This document shows, piece by piece, positions 9,025 through 17,413 of a stretch of DNA of 64,000 bases. The DNA comes from Vagococcus intermedius (GTDB lineage: Bacteria > Bacillota > Bacilli > Lactobacillales > Vagococcaceae). How positions within the stretch are numbered: position 1 is the first letter of the stretch; each line of letters opens with the position of its first letter. The position numbers and the translations under genes were made by a program. Below the pieces are notes generated by a model. That model was given only the letters and a program-made list of their open reading frames with translations, had not been told where the DNA came from and did no database searches. The stretch spans positions 1,446,164-1,510,163 of the forward strand of contig NZ_CP110232.1 in the NCBI RefSeq assembly GCF_029144185.1, in the 5' to 3' direction.

Positions 9025-9300
9025 ATGAAAAAAATAAAAATGATTGTGACAGGCCGTGTCCAAGGTGTCGGTTTCCGTTTTACTACCAAAATGGCGGCAG
9101 ATCGCTTAAAAATTGGAGGTATTGTTAAAAATTTAGCTGAAGGTTCAGTTTATATAGAAGCAAATGGTACTGATGACCAATTAGAGACCTTTATAAAAAT
9201 AATTAAAGCCTCTCCTTCCCCTAGTGGCAAAGTAGAACAGGTAGAGTTAATAGAAGATCCTAGCTTACCTATAAGAGATAACTTTAAGGTCACTTACTAA
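9025..9300 (+). CDS. acyP: Acylphosphatase
   Basis: 91 residues, the classic size. The phosphate-binding loop GRVQGVGFR (residues 10-18) carries the catalytic Arg18, and the catalytic Asn36 lies in GGIVKNLAEGSV. It hydrolyses the carboxyl-phosphate bond of acyl phosphates; its physiological role in bacteria is unclear. GAGGTG lies just upstream. It is followed by yidC, an arrangement I recall from enterococci. Confidence 0.96.
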   Translation: MKKIKMIVTGRVQGVGFRFTTKMAADRLKIGGIVKNLAEGSVYIEANGTDDQLETFIKIIKASPSPSGKVEQVELIEDPSLPIRDNFKVTY

Positions 9301-9336
9301 AGTCTACTTTATCAGAAGTTACTTTCAGATAAACAA

Positions 9337-9365
9337 TTGAAAAAATAGACACAATCCATTATAGT
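9337..9365 (+). promoter_or_regulatory. Promoter of yidC
   Basis: -35 TTGAAA (9337-9342), 17-base spacer, -10 TATAGT (9360-9365), 38 bases before the yidC ATG. Confidence 0.65.
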
Positions 9366-9403
9366 AGACAGTATCAGTAAATTTAAATAAAAGGAAGAAG
9401 CAG

Positions 9404-10381
9404 ATGAAAATAAAAATGAAAAAATGGTTACTAGCCTCTGGACTACTAGGCTTACTTGTTACATTATCAGGGTGTGTCCAAACTTATAAAGAAGGACCAA
9501 ATGTGGGAAAACCAACTGGAGACGGTTGGATGTATAATTTATTAGTTGAACCAATGAGTCATTTGATTAATTACTTTGTTGATATTTTCAGTGGGAATTA
9601 TGGCTTAGCAGTAATTGTCTTCACCTTAATCGTACGTGCGATTATCTTACCACTGGGGTTACATCAAACTAAGAAAGCTGCTTATCAATCTGAAAAAATG
9701 CAGTTTTTAAAACCTCAGATGGAAATCATTCAGAAAAAACAAAAATCAGCTGTCACACAAGCTGAACAAATGGCTGCTACTCAAGAATTACAAGGGTTAT
9801 ACAAAGATAATAATATGAGTATGTTTGGTGGAATTGGCTGTTTACCTCTATTAATTCAAATGCCTATTTTTACCGCACTATTCTTTACAATTAAATATAT
9901 GCCTGGTATTGAAGGGGCTACTTTCTTAGGAATTAGCCTAGGCCAACGTAGCTTGATCTTAACTATATTAGCAGCTCTTAGTTATTTATTACAAAGCTAC
10001 TTAGGAATGATCGGGATGCCTGAAGAACAGAAAAAACAAATGAAATCGATGATGATCATGTCACCATTGATGATTGGATTTATGTCATTTAGTGCTCCTG
10101 CTGGAGTAACTTTATATTGGGTTATCGGAGGTATCTTTAGTTGTGTGCAAACCTTAATTGCTAACTTATACCAACGTCCTAAAATTCGTAAACAAGTGGC
10201 AGAAGAATTCCGTAAAAACCCACCTAAACCAGTTTCAGCTTACACAGACAATATCAAACCAGCTGAAAAAGTAACCCCAACAAATGCCCAAAAATCAAAA
10301 ACTTTAAATACAGGGTCTCAAAAAAATAAAAAAAATAACGGTGGGCGCAATGCCGGTCGTCAACAAAAACGTCAAAAATAA
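9404..10381 (+). CDS. yidC: Membrane protein insertase YidC (OxaA/SpoIIIJ type)
   Basis: 325 residues. An N-terminal lipoprotein signal has lipobox TLSGC with Cys24 as lipidation site, followed by the conserved YidC core: NYGLAVIVFTLIVRAIILPLG carrying the positively charged groove Arg, then GGIGCLPLLIQMPIFTALFF, a helix ending in MGFMSFSAPAGVTLYW-like sequence, and a basic Lys/Arg/Asn-rich tail (about 270-325) of the type that contacts ribosomes. It inserts membrane proteins alone or with SecYEG. Most Lactobacillales carry a second paralogue elsewhere. Confidence 0.97.
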   Translation: MKIKMKKWLLASGLLGLLVTLSGCVQTYKEGPNVGKPTGDGWMYNLLVEPMSHLINYFVDIFSGNYGLAVIVFTLIVRAIILPLGLHQTKKAAYQSEKMQFLKPQMEIIQKKQKSAVTQAEQMAATQELQGLYKDNNMSMFGGIGCLPLLIQMPIFTALFFTIKYMPGIEGATFLGISLGQRSLILTILAALSYLLQSYLGMIGMPEEQKKQMKSMMIMSPLMIGFMSFSAPAGVTLYWVIGGIFSCVQTLIANLYQRPKIRKQVAEEFRKNPPKPVSAYTDNIKPAEKVTPTNAQKSKTLNTGSQKNKKNNGGRNAGRQQKRQK

Positions 10382-10417
10382 AAAAAGAACTCCGATTAAG
10401 CCCGGAGTTCTTTTTTT
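10380..10417 (+). terminator. Terminator after yidC
   Basis: AAGAACTCCG and CGGAGTTCTT pair around a short loop, followed by seven T, starting at the yidC stop codon. Confidence 0.93.
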
Positions 10418-10470
10418 GTAGGCTTTAATTTTTTCACTTAACTTGCCTTAAATAGTGTCTATTAAACCTC

Positions 10471-10499
10471 TATAAACCTTGATATTAAAGGTTTTATAC
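10471..10499. repeat. Imperfect inverted repeat upstream of the DUF47-PiT operon
   Basis: TATAAACCTT (10471-10480) pairs with AAGGTTTTATA (10489-10499) with one bulge. It lies in the 246-base intergenic region between yidC and the phosphate genes. Its role is unknown. Confidence 0.4.
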
Positions 10500-10540
10500 A
10501 ACTTATGAATTATTTCTGTTTTTTTTCAAGTAAATGCGAA

Positions 10541-10557
10541 ATTTAACATAGTTAAAT
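10541..10557. promoter_or_regulatory. Palindromic candidate operator upstream of the phosphate uptake operon
   Basis: ATTTAAC ATA GTTAAAT is a perfect 7-base inverted repeat 20 bases upstream of the -35 box, a position typical of activator sites. A PhoP-type regulator is conceivable but unproven. Confidence 0.4.
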
Positions 10558-10576
10558 AGATTCATTTATGGTAACA

Positions 10577-10604
10577 TTGGAATGTAATTGGATAAAAATA
10601 ATAT
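10577..10604 (+). promoter_or_regulatory. Promoter of the DUF47-PiT operon
   Basis: -35 TTGGAA (10577-10582), 16-base spacer, -10 TAATAT (10599-10604), followed by GAGGAG and the ATG at 10628. Confidence 0.5.
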
Positions 10605-10627
10605 TAACTATGTGAGGAGATTTTTTA

Positions 10628-11248
10628 ATGTTTTCAAGAAATAAAAAAGACCAGTTTGGCGAATTATTGCAAGACATGACAGTAAATCTACAAGAAGCTG
10701 CAGCATATTTTTCATCTTTTTCTCCTGAGAAACTAGAAGATATCACTGTTTTCTCAGAAACAATTAATAATTATGAGTCAAAAGGTGACAAAATGGTCTA
10801 TCAAATGATTGTTGCTCTTAATGACACATTTATCACACCCATTGAACGTGAAGACATGTTAGAACTGACTAACCGTATTGATGATGTCTTAGATGCTATG
10901 GAAAAAGCTGCACTATCATTTGAAATCTGTCACTTATCTAAATTTAATGACGTGATTACGAAAATGGCAACTGAAATTAGTGGTGCCACTCAAGAAATCG
11001 CTTCTGCTGTAGACTGTATGTTTACAAAAAATCTAAAAGTGATTAATACACATTCAAAAAAAATCAAAAGACATGAATCTAAATGTGATGATCTTTATCG
11101 TGAAGCACTACTTGCTTTATTCCAAGAAGAAGAAGATCCAATCCGCTTAATTCGTTACAAAACAGTTTATGAAAATCTTGAAGAGATCGCTAATTTCTGT
11201 GAAGATGTTTCTAAAACATTAAACTCTATCGTTATGAAGAACGCTTAG
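10628..11248 (+). CDS. DUF47 (PhoU-like) accessory protein of the phosphate transporter
   Basis: 206 residues, all-helical and rich in charged heptad patterns (KGDKMVYQMIVAL near residue 52, IKRHESKCDDLYREALLALFQ near 143), typical of DUF47/PhoU-like proteins. These are almost always encoded just before a PiT transporter and are thought to regulate it. The PiT gene starts 14 bases downstream in the same direction. It was formerly often annotated as a phosphate transport regulator. Confidence 0.9.
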   Translation: MFSRNKKDQFGELLQDMTVNLQEAAAYFSSFSPEKLEDITVFSETINNYESKGDKMVYQMIVALNDTFITPIEREDMLELTNRIDDVLDAMEKAALSFEICHLSKFNDVITKMATEISGATQEIASAVDCMFTKNLKVINTHSKKIKRHESKCDDLYREALLALFQEEEDPIRLIRYKTVYENLEEIANFCEDVSKTLNSIVMKNA

Positions 11249-11262
11249 GGGGCTAATATATA

Positions 11263-12276
11263 ATGGATCAATTGTTTATTTTAACCGTTGTAATCGTTGC
11301 CTGTTCGTTAGTTTTTGACTTGATCAATGGTTTCCATGATACAGCTAATGCTATCGCGACAAGCGTTTCAACTAAAGCACTAAAACCTAAACATGCTATT
11401 ATGCTAGCGGCCTGCATGAACTTCTTAGGAGCGCTACTTTTCCAAGGTGTGGCTAAAAGAATTACAGATGATATCGTCCTATCATCTACCTTTGATTTAC
11501 CACACGTCAACATGCAAGTAGTATTGATCTCAGCTTTACTTTCAGCTATTGCATGGAACTTAATCACTTGGTACTTTGGTATTCCAAGCAGTTCCTCACA
11601 TGCTTTAATCGGATCAATTGCTGGCGCTACAGTTGCAGCAGCTGGTTTCTCAGCTATTAACAAAACTGGCTTATTAGAAATATTTGGTGGTTTGATTCTA
11701 TCACCTGTCTTAGCATTCTTTGTTGGTTATATTGTATATACCATCATTAAATTTATTTTTAAAAATCATAATTTATCACGAGCTAATCGAAATTTTCGTT
11801 TATTTCAGATTTTAACAGCAGCTCTACAATCATTCACTCACGGAACAAATGATGCTCAAAAAGCCATGGGGATTATCACAATGGCTTTAATCGCTGGTGG
11901 CTATCAATCTGGTAGCGATGTTCAAACTTGGGTACAAATTGCTTGTGCGACTGCCATGGCAATTGGAACAAGTATTGGTGGTTGGAAAATTATTAAAACC
12001 GTTGGTGGAAAAATCATGAAAATTAAACCCGTGACAGGTGTGGCTGCAGATATTAGTTCTGTTATGGTTATTTTCAGTGCGACACTCTTACACTTACCCG
12101 TTAGTACTACTCATGTAATCAGTTCAGCCATTATGGGTGTGGGAACGTCACATCGTCCTAAAGGAGTGAAGTGGGATACTGGTAAACGGATGCTATTTAC
12201 TTGGGTTATTACCTTACCGGTTTCAGCTATTATTTCAACAATCATTTTTAGTATTTTAAATCTTATTATTAAATAA
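11263..12276 (+). CDS. PiT-family inorganic phosphate transporter
   Basis: 337 residues, about ten membrane segments, with the two inverted PiT signatures: GFHDTANAIATSV (about 23-35) and SFTHGTNDAQKAMGII (about 190-205). It imports metal-phosphate complexes driven by protons or sodium. GGGGG-type ribosome binding sequence lies just upstream. It is the second gene of the DUF47-PiT operon and converges on the sensor kinase gene, sharing a palindromic terminator. Confidence 0.95.
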   Translation: MDQLFILTVVIVACSLVFDLINGFHDTANAIATSVSTKALKPKHAIMLAACMNFLGALLFQGVAKRITDDIVLSSTFDLPHVNMQVVLISALLSAIAWNLITWYFGIPSSSSHALIGSIAGATVAAAGFSAINKTGLLEIFGGLILSPVLAFFVGYIVYTIIKFIFKNHNLSRANRNFRLFQILTAALQSFTHGTNDAQKAMGIITMALIAGGYQSGSDVQTWVQIACATAMAIGTSIGGWKIIKTVGGKIMKIKPVTGVAADISSVMVIFSATLLHLPVSTTHVISSAIMGVGTSHRPKGVKWDTGKRMLFTWVITLPVSAIISTIIFSILNLIIK

Positions 12277-12310
12277 AAAAAGGGAAGCAATTAATTGCTT
12301 CCCTTTTTTT
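12275..12310. terminator. Bidirectional terminator between the PiT gene and the sensor kinase gene
   Basis: A perfect 36-base palindrome: seven A, GGGAAGCAATT, its complement AATTGCTTCCC, and seven T. It serves both convergent genes. Confidence 0.95.
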
Positions 12311-12317
12311 ATATCTA

Positions 12318-13853
12318 TTATGACTTTTTATTCTCTTTTTTATCTTCCACTACTTTTTCTTCCTCTACCATAGGTAGAAATATTCTAAAAATAGTCCCAA
12401 CTCCTAAGGCACTTTCTGCTAAAATATGACCACCATAACTTTCTACCAATTCTTTGGCAATGGATAAACCTAAACCATTTCCACCTTTATGACGGCTACG
12501 AGCTTTATCAACTCGATAAAAACGGTTGAAAATTTGCGTAATATCTTCTTCATCAATACCTTCTCCAAAATCTTGGATAGCAATCTCTAAATCTGAACGT
12601 GTGGAAGAAACTGACATGTGGATTTCTTTACGTTCACGAGAATATTTTACTGCATTATCTAAAATAATAATTAATAACTGTTCAAAATGATGGCGATAAA
12701 TTTTTACTTTACGTTCTTTATAAAGGTCATCATCTAAAATAAAAGTAAAATCTGGATATAAAATTTCAAAGTTATTAAATGTTTGATGCGTCACTTCTTT
12801 AGCTAGTGAAATATCATTTTTATGCTGAAATTCGACCTGTTCAAGACGAGATAAATCTAACATTTCTTGGACTAAACTCTTCATACGAATAATCTCTTGT
12901 AACGAGGCTTCTAAGGACTCTTCCAAAACTTCTGGATCATCTTTACCCCAACGATTTAAAAGCTTAAGATGGCCTTCAATAATCGCAACAGGGGTTCTCA
13001 ACTCATGAGAGACATCTTCCACAAATTGCTGTTGTTGCTCAATGAATTTTTGCATGCGATCTAACATGTCATTAAATACTTCGGTCAAATCAGAAAATTC
13101 ATCTTTACTCTGTAACTCGGGCAATCTAACATTTGATTGAGGGTCTGTTTTAATCACATTGATAATCTGTGTCATCTTTTTAAGTGGTTTTAAAAAATAA
13201 GAAGATAAAATAAAACCTAGCGTCAAACTAATCAAAGTCCCACCGGCAATTAATAAAATCATCGTACTTAATAATTTCGTTTTAATTGTTTGAACTGAAC
13301 TTAAATCATAAAATAATTGCGTATAACCTATCAATTCTTTCGTTTTATTTGAATAGACGGGTTGCGTTGCTAAAAAGCCAGTTTGCTTACCGATTTGGGA
13401 TTCTTTCATTTCACTTTTTTCACTTCCACGATAGTCCCAGTTTTCACTTTGTGTTTCAAAAATTAGTTTTTTTGACTTATTATAGACTGTCACATTTAAT
13501 TCAGGTTGAGCTAGCTCTGAGATAAAACTATTTAACTGGATTAAATTAGCTTCAATCGTTTTATTATTAGGACTGCCAGGTAAATTTTCTTTGTCCCCTT
13601 TTAAATAGAATGCTGTGGTTTTCATTGATAAACTATGGTCCGACTGCTCGAGACGTTGTGTTATTTCATTAGAGGTATTTTTCAAATTCGTTTTTTCTTC
13701 TCTAACCAATAGATCCGTACTTGTCTTGTAGGTAACAAAAGCAAAAATGCTAAACAAGAGAAAAATGAACATTGAAGTTAACAACGTCCACTTGACTGTA
13801 ATCACTAAATTGGTAGCAAAAAAATTACGACATTTTTTAAAGAATGATTTCAT
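12318..13853 (-). CDS. Two-component sensor histidine kinase (CovS/LisK/ArlS-like)
   Basis: 511 residues. Two membrane helices (about 20-42 and 195-220) flank an extracellular sensor region of about 150 residues; then a HAMP domain (about 221-275), a HisKA dimerisation domain with phospho-acceptor H283 in VEDVSHELRTPVAIIEGH, and an HATPase domain with N box ILDNAVKYS and G boxes DFGEGID and GGNGLGLSIA. The tail is Lys/Glu-rich. It starts at the last base of the response regulator stop, so the pair is coupled. Closest known systems by the regulator sequence are CovRS, LisRK, ArlRS and enterococcal EtaRS. The signal is unknown. Confidence 0.93.
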   Translation of the reverse strand: MKSFFKKCRNFFATNLVITVKWTLLTSMFIFLLFSIFAFVTYKTSTDLLVREEKTNLKNTSNEITQRLEQSDHSLSMKTTAFYLKGDKENLPGSPNNKTIEANLIQLNSFISELAQPELNVTVYNKSKKLIFETQSENWDYRGSEKSEMKESQIGKQTGFLATQPVYSNKTKELIGYTQLFYDLSSVQTIKTKLLSTMILLIAGGTLISLTLGFILSSYFLKPLKKMTQIINVIKTDPQSNVRLPELQSKDEFSDLTEVFNDMLDRMQKFIEQQQQFVEDVSHELRTPVAIIEGHLKLLNRWGKDDPEVLEESLEASLQEIIRMKSLVQEMLDLSRLEQVEFQHKNDISLAKEVTHQTFNNFEILYPDFTFILDDDLYKERKVKIYRHHFEQLLIIILDNAVKYSRERKEIHMSVSSTRSDLEIAIQDFGEGIDEEDITQIFNRFYRVDKARSRHKGGNGLGLSIAKELVESYGGHILAESALGVGTIFRIFLPMVEEEKVVEDKKENKKS

Positions 13854-14539
13854 TAAGATCTCATCACATAACCCGTTCCACGAACAGTTTGAATGTAACT
13901 TTCTTCGCCGGGTACATCAATTTTATTTCTTAAGTATCTAATATAAACATCTACTACATTGGTCTCTACCTCTGTTTCATAACCCCAAACCTTATTTAGT
14001 AAAACATCACGTGCTAATACAACATTTACATTTTCCATTAAAGCAAGTAATAACTCATATTCACGTTTAGTCAATTCTATCACTTCATTGTCACGACGAA
14101 CAATTCGGTTCTCTTTTTCAATTGTCAAATTACGATAGGAAAGAGTCGTTTGTTTCATAACATTTTTATCGCCTTCAATATCAATTCGACGTAACAAGGC
14201 TCTTAATCGTGCTAATAGTTCTTCAATAGCAAACGGTTTGACGATATAATCGTCTGCTCCATGGTCTAAACCTGAGACACGATCAATCACAGAGTCTCTA
14301 GCCGTCATCATTATAATCGGCGTATTCTTAGTTTGTCTGATACGACGACATACTTCTAAACCATTTAGTTCAGGTAACATCAAGTCTAATAAGATTGCAT
14401 CCCAATCGCTTCCTAAAGCAGCTTCTAAGCCAGTACGTCCATTGTAGTGAACTTCCACATGATAACCTTCATGTTTTAGTTCTAACTCCACGAAGCGGGC
14501 TAAATTCTTTTCATCTTCGATGATTAAAATATTACTCAT
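13853..14539 (-). CDS. OmpR-family response regulator (CovR/LisR/ArlR-like)
   Basis: 228 residues. Receiver domain with the acidic pocket IEDE (residues 7-10), phospho-acceptor D52 in [15 protein letters not shown] in MMTARDS and K in [21 protein letters not shown]; then a winged-helix DNA-binding domain with [10 protein letters not shown] and [10 protein letters not shown]. The N-terminal sequence [16 protein letters not shown] is close to streptococcal CovR. It is first gene of the operon. The promoter on the minus strand is -35 TTGGCT (14611-14616) and -10 TATAAT (14587-14592). Confidence 0.95.
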   Translation of the reverse strand: MSNILIIEDEKNLARFVELELKHEGYHVEVHYNGRTGLEAALGSDWDAILLDLMLPELNGLEVCRRIRQTKNTPIIMMTARDSVIDRVSGLDHGADDYIVKPFAIEELLARLRALLRRIDIEGDKNVMKQTTLSYRNLTIEKENRIVRRDNEVIELTKREYELLLALMENVNVVLARDVLLNKVWGYETEVETNVVDVYIRYLRNKIDVPGEESYIQTVRGTGYVMRS

Positions 14540-14586
14540 TTATGGTAATTCCTTTCTTTTTTAGGGTATTCCTAAAGCTCTTTTTT

Positions 14587-14616
14587 ATTATAACGATATA
14601 TGAGCTAAAAAGCCAA
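14587..14616 (-). promoter_or_regulatory. Promoter of the two-component operon
   Basis: Minus-strand -35 TTGGCT (14611-14616), 18-base spacer, -10 TATAAT (14587-14592). The response regulator start is 47 bases downstream. Confidence 0.65.
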
Positions 14617-14690
14617 TGTATCTTACCTATGTCAGCAATTACTTCAAAAAATAAGAAAAATATCCTTCTTCTTAAAACGGTTTCTTTTAA

Positions 14691-14756
14691 TCAGCAAAAA
14701 AGAAGACTGACCATTTCAATAATACACTCCGAAATAAAAAGTCTTCTTTTTGCTGA
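14691..14756 (-). terminator. Long-armed hairpin, probable gnd terminator
   Basis: 17-base arms (minus strand TCAGCAAAAAGAAGACT pairing with AGTCTTCTTTTTTGCTGA, one bulge) are separated by 31 bases that contain an inner ATTTC/GAAAT pair. The T run is within the second arm. It lies 28 bases after the gnd stop. The long spaced arms are unusual for a simple terminator. Confidence 0.65.
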
Positions 14757-14783
14757 ATCTAACTATTAATTAATAAAAAACAC

Positions 14784-16202
14784 TTATTTTTCACTATACC
14801 AATCATAATGGAATGTGCCCTCTTTGTCTTTACGTTTATAAGTATGAGCGCCAAAATAATCGCGTTGTGCTTGAATAATATTAGCAGGTAAATTTTCGCT
14901 ACGATATGAATCATAGTAAGAAATAGCTGATGAGAATGTCGGAACTGGTACACCGGCTTGGATAGCTACCGCGACTACATCACGGACAGATTGTTGATAT
15001 TTTTGTGTAATATCATTGAAATAGTCATCTAACAATAGATTTTTCAAATCAGCTTGGCGATCATAGGCATCAGTAATTTTTTGTAAGAATTTAGCACGGA
15101 TGATACATCCCTCACGGAAAATTTTAGCAATTTCACCATACTCTAAATCCCAACCAAACTCTTCACTAGCGATACGAAGTTGAGCAAAACCTTGAGCGTA
15201 ACTCATGATTTTACTAAAGTACAACGCCTCACGGACTTTTTCAACAAATTCTTTTATATCACCTTCAAATGCCTTAACGGCTGGTGCTGGAATAATTTTG
15301 CTAGCAGCCACTCGTTCATCTTTCATAGCTGAAATATAGCGAGCGAATACTGATTCAGTAATTAGAGGTAATGGGACACCTAAATCTAGCGCACTTTGGC
15401 TTGTCCATTTTCCTGTTCCTTTATTACCTGCAGCATCTAAAATAACATCTACAACAGGTTTTCCTGTCTCATCATCTTTACGGGTTAAAATATCAGATGT
15501 TATTTCGATTAAATAGCTATCTAATTCACCTTTGTTCCACTCTGTAAAGATTTCAGCACATTCTTCTACTGATAAATCTAATAATTTCGTTAAAATATCA
15601 TATGATTCAGCAATTAGTTGCATGTCACCATATTCGATCCCGTTATGTGCCATTTTCACATAGTGACCGGCACCATTTGGTCCAATATAAGTCACACATG
15701 GTTCACCGTCTTCTGCTACAGCAGCAATCTTTTCAAAAATTGGCGCAACTAAATCATAGGCTTCTTTTTGACCACCTGGCATAATTGAAGGGCCTTTAAG
15801 TGCTCCTTCTTCTCCACCAGAAACACCTGTTCCAATAAAGTTAATACCTGAGTTGGCTAATTCTTCATTACGACGAATAGTATCTTGGAAGAAAGTATTA
15901 CCACCATCAATCAAAATATCACCCTTATCTAAATGCGGTAATAAACTTTGAATTGTTTTATCCGTAGCATCTCCCGCTTGGACCATTAACATGATGCGAC
16001 GTGGTTTTTCTAAAGATGTAACAAACTCTTCAATTGTATAAGTTGGTACTAATTTTTTATCTCCATGTTCAGCAATGACTTCCTCGGTTCTTGAAGCAGT
16101 ACGATTAAATATTGAAACTGAATAACCGCGACTTTCAATATTTAAAGCTAAATTTTTCCCCATAACAGCCATACCAACGACACCAATTTGTTGTTTAGAC
16201 AT
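14784..16202 (-). CDS. gnd: 6-phosphogluconate dehydrogenase, decarboxylating
   Basis: 472 residues, full length. The Rossmann dinucleotide site is [15 protein letters not shown] at the N-terminus. The family signature [19 protein letters not shown] (about 128-146) and the catalytic region [18 protein letters not shown] (Lys and Glu/Asn active residues) are present, as is [16 protein letters not shown]. It oxidises 6-phosphogluconate to ribulose-5-phosphate with NADP+ (pentose phosphate pathway). AGGAGG precedes the ATG. It appears monocistronic, with a promoter around 16270-16300 on the minus strand. Confidence 0.98.
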   Translation of the reverse strand: MSKQQIGVVGMAVMGKNLALNIESRGYSVSIFNRTASRTEEVIAEHGDKKLVPTYTIEEFVTSLEKPRRIMLMVQAGDATDKTIQSLLPHLDKGDILIDGGNTFFQDTIRRNEELANSGINFIGTGVSGGEEGALKGPSIMPGGQKEAYDLVAPIFEKIAAVAEDGEPCVTYIGPNGAGHYVKMAHNGIEYGDMQLIAESYDILTKLLDLSVEECAEIFTEWNKGELDSYLIEITSDILTRKDDETGKPVVDVILDAAGNKGTGKWTSQSALDLGVPLPLITESVFARYISAMKDERVAASKIIPAPAVKAFEGDIKEFVEKVREALYFSKIMSYAQGFAQLRIASEEFGWDLEYGEIAKIFREGCIIRAKFLQKITDAYDRQADLKNLLLDDYFNDITQKYQQSVRDVVAVAIQAGVPVPTFSSAISYYDSYRSENLPANIIQAQRDYFGAHTYKRKDKEGTFHYDWYSEK

Positions 16203-16271
16203 GATTTTCCTCCTAATTAACTCTGAATGAAAGAAGTCTAAAAATATTATAATTTCAGACCCTATAATTTT

Positions 16272-16300
16272 ATTATAGCGTATTTAAAGTTTTTTTTAAA
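16272..16300 (-). promoter_or_regulatory. Promoter of gnd
   Basis: Minus-strand -10 TATAAT (16272-16277) with a 17-base spacer to a weak -35 TTTAAA (16295-16300). A second TATAAT-like stretch lies nearer the gene. Confidence 0.4.
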
Positions 16301-16356
16301 CAAGCATGACTTATTTAAAAGTTTTTTTTACTTAAAATTTTTGTTTTTTTATATAA

Positions 16357-16396
16357 CAAAAAATCCCTTAGACTCCATGGTTGTCTAAGGGATTTA
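16357..16396 (-). terminator. Terminator after rpmF
   Basis: AAATCCCTTAGAC and GTCTAAGGGATTT form a perfect 13-base stem, followed on the minus strand by a T run. Confidence 0.93.
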
Positions 16397-16414
16397 AACA
16401 TTTCGAAAATGTTA

Positions 16415-16594
16415 TTATGCTTCTGTTGTTTTAACGTCTTTACCATCGTAATGACCACAAGCTGGACATACGTGGTGGCTACGTTTCATTTCGCCACAGT
16501 TCGCACAAGTGCTCATACCAGGTACTGATAATTTGTAATGTGTACGACGCTTAGCTTTTTTAGCTTTTGAAGTTCTTCTAGCAGGTACTGCCAT
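16415..16594 (-). CDS. rpmF: 50S ribosomal protein L32
   Basis: 59 codons, found by translating the minus strand. The protein starts [20 protein letters not shown] and has a four-Cys zinc ribbon (C30, C33, C43, C46; CANC and CPAC), so this is the zinc-binding form. AAGGAGGTG lies before the ATG at 16594. It sits 67 bases after yceD, the usual bacterial pair, and is closed by a strong terminator. Confidence 0.97.
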   Translation of the reverse strand: MAVPARRTSKAKKAKRRTHYKLSVPGMSTCANCGEMKRSHHVCPACGHYDGKDVKTTEA

Positions 16595-16661
16595 ATTAAC
16601 TACACCTCCTTAAATCATTTAGTACAAACAAGCAAGCTTATTTATACCATCTATTCCAATC

Positions 16662-17231
16662 TTACTTGTCATCGGAATCTTTATTATTATCTAATAAAGC
16701 TGACAATTTAGCAAGACGAGGATCAATATTAGTTTCTTCTTGTTGCTCTTGTTTTTGATAGTAGGCATCTTCAGACATCAATTCCCACGATTGACCTTTG
16801 ACTGTTGCATCATTTAGTTTTTCTTCTTCAGTCAAAACTTGTAATGGTAAAGCAAGTAGTAAGTGATCTTCTACAGCTTCTGTCAAGTCAATAAGATCTT
16901 TTTCTAAAACCATTACAATCTCATCTGAGGCGATTAGCTCTTTTTGCGAAGCAAACTGCTCAGGCGTCATATAAATTTCCATTACATCTAATGACATTGG
17001 ATAAGGTACTGGTTCTAATGAACGGGTTGATGCTAAGGTTAAGACTGTCTCGATGTTAAAATTGACAATATACTCAGTCTGATTGACCGTTAAAGTGCCT
17101 GTCACCCTAACTGGTTCGGCTGTGATAATCCCTGGGTCTCTTTGAGTCAGTGATACACTGACATCAGCTGTTTCTGAAAAGACTAGTGGTTCATCTCTGT
17201 ATTTTTTCAATTCTAATAGTGACCATTTCAT
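16662..17231 (-). CDS. yceD: YceD/DUF177 family protein
   Basis: 189 residues from the chosen start MKWSLLELKKY. An ATG at 17231 is preceded by AGAGGTG eight bases upstream; an upstream in-frame codon at 17255 lies in the leader and is not supported. The DUF177 core shows in RVTGTLTVNQTEYIVNFNIE and the C-terminal DPRLAKLSALL. The family is linked with 23S rRNA accumulation and L32 synthesis in other organisms, and it sits directly before rpmF here. The usual paired Cys residues of some members are absent. Confidence 0.9.
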   Translation of the reverse strand: MKWSLLELKKYRDEPLVFSETADVSVSLTQRDPGIITAEPVRVTGTLTVNQTEYIVNFNIETVLTLASTRSLEPVPYPMSLDVMEIYMTPEQFASQKELIASDEIVMVLEKDLIDLTEAVEDHLLLALPLQVLTEEEKLNDATVKGQSWELMSEDAYYQKQEQQEETNIDPRLAKLSALLDNNKDSDDK

Positions 17232-17260
17232 TCTTTTTTCACCTCTAAGCAACAAAAGTT

Positions 17261-17289
17261 ATTATACTAGGCTTAGAAATGTTTGTCAA
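17261..17289 (-). promoter_or_regulatory. Consensus promoter of yceD-rpmF
   Basis: The minus strand reads -35 TTGACA (17284-17289), 17-base spacer, -10 TATAAT (17261-17266): a perfect sigma-A consensus, fitting a strongly expressed ribosomal protein operon. Confidence 0.9.
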
Positions 17290-17305
17290 TGATATTTTCT
17301 TGACA

Positions 17306-17361
17306 GACTCAACTAAAGCTCTTAAACAATTCAGTTGAGAAACGTTGATAAATCAACATTT
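17306..17361. repeat. Two nested-type inverted repeats between dnaI and yceD
   Basis: CTCAACT (17309-17315 area) and AGTTGAG (about 17332-17338) pair across 17 bases, followed by GAAACGTTGAT / ATCAACATTTC (one mismatch). Neither has a T run in the dnaI direction, so they are weak candidates for a dnaI terminator or for regulator sites. Confidence 0.35.
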
Positions 17362-17413
17362 CCACTTCTATTTAGACTATTTTATAACAATTTTGCTGAC
17401 TTTCTTTTTATTT

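Noticed and set aside
10552-10746. Minus-strand frame over the DUF47 promoter
   Set aside because: It overlaps the promoter and start of the DUF47 gene and has no family resemblance.
11268-11663. A 131-codon frame antisense to the PiT transporter gene
   Set aside because: It lies entirely within a well-supported transporter gene and its translation has no recognisable features.
14542-14769. Plus-strand frame of 75 codons across the two-component promoter and gnd terminator
   Set aside because: It runs through a promoter and a hairpin on the other strand, with no ribosome binding site.
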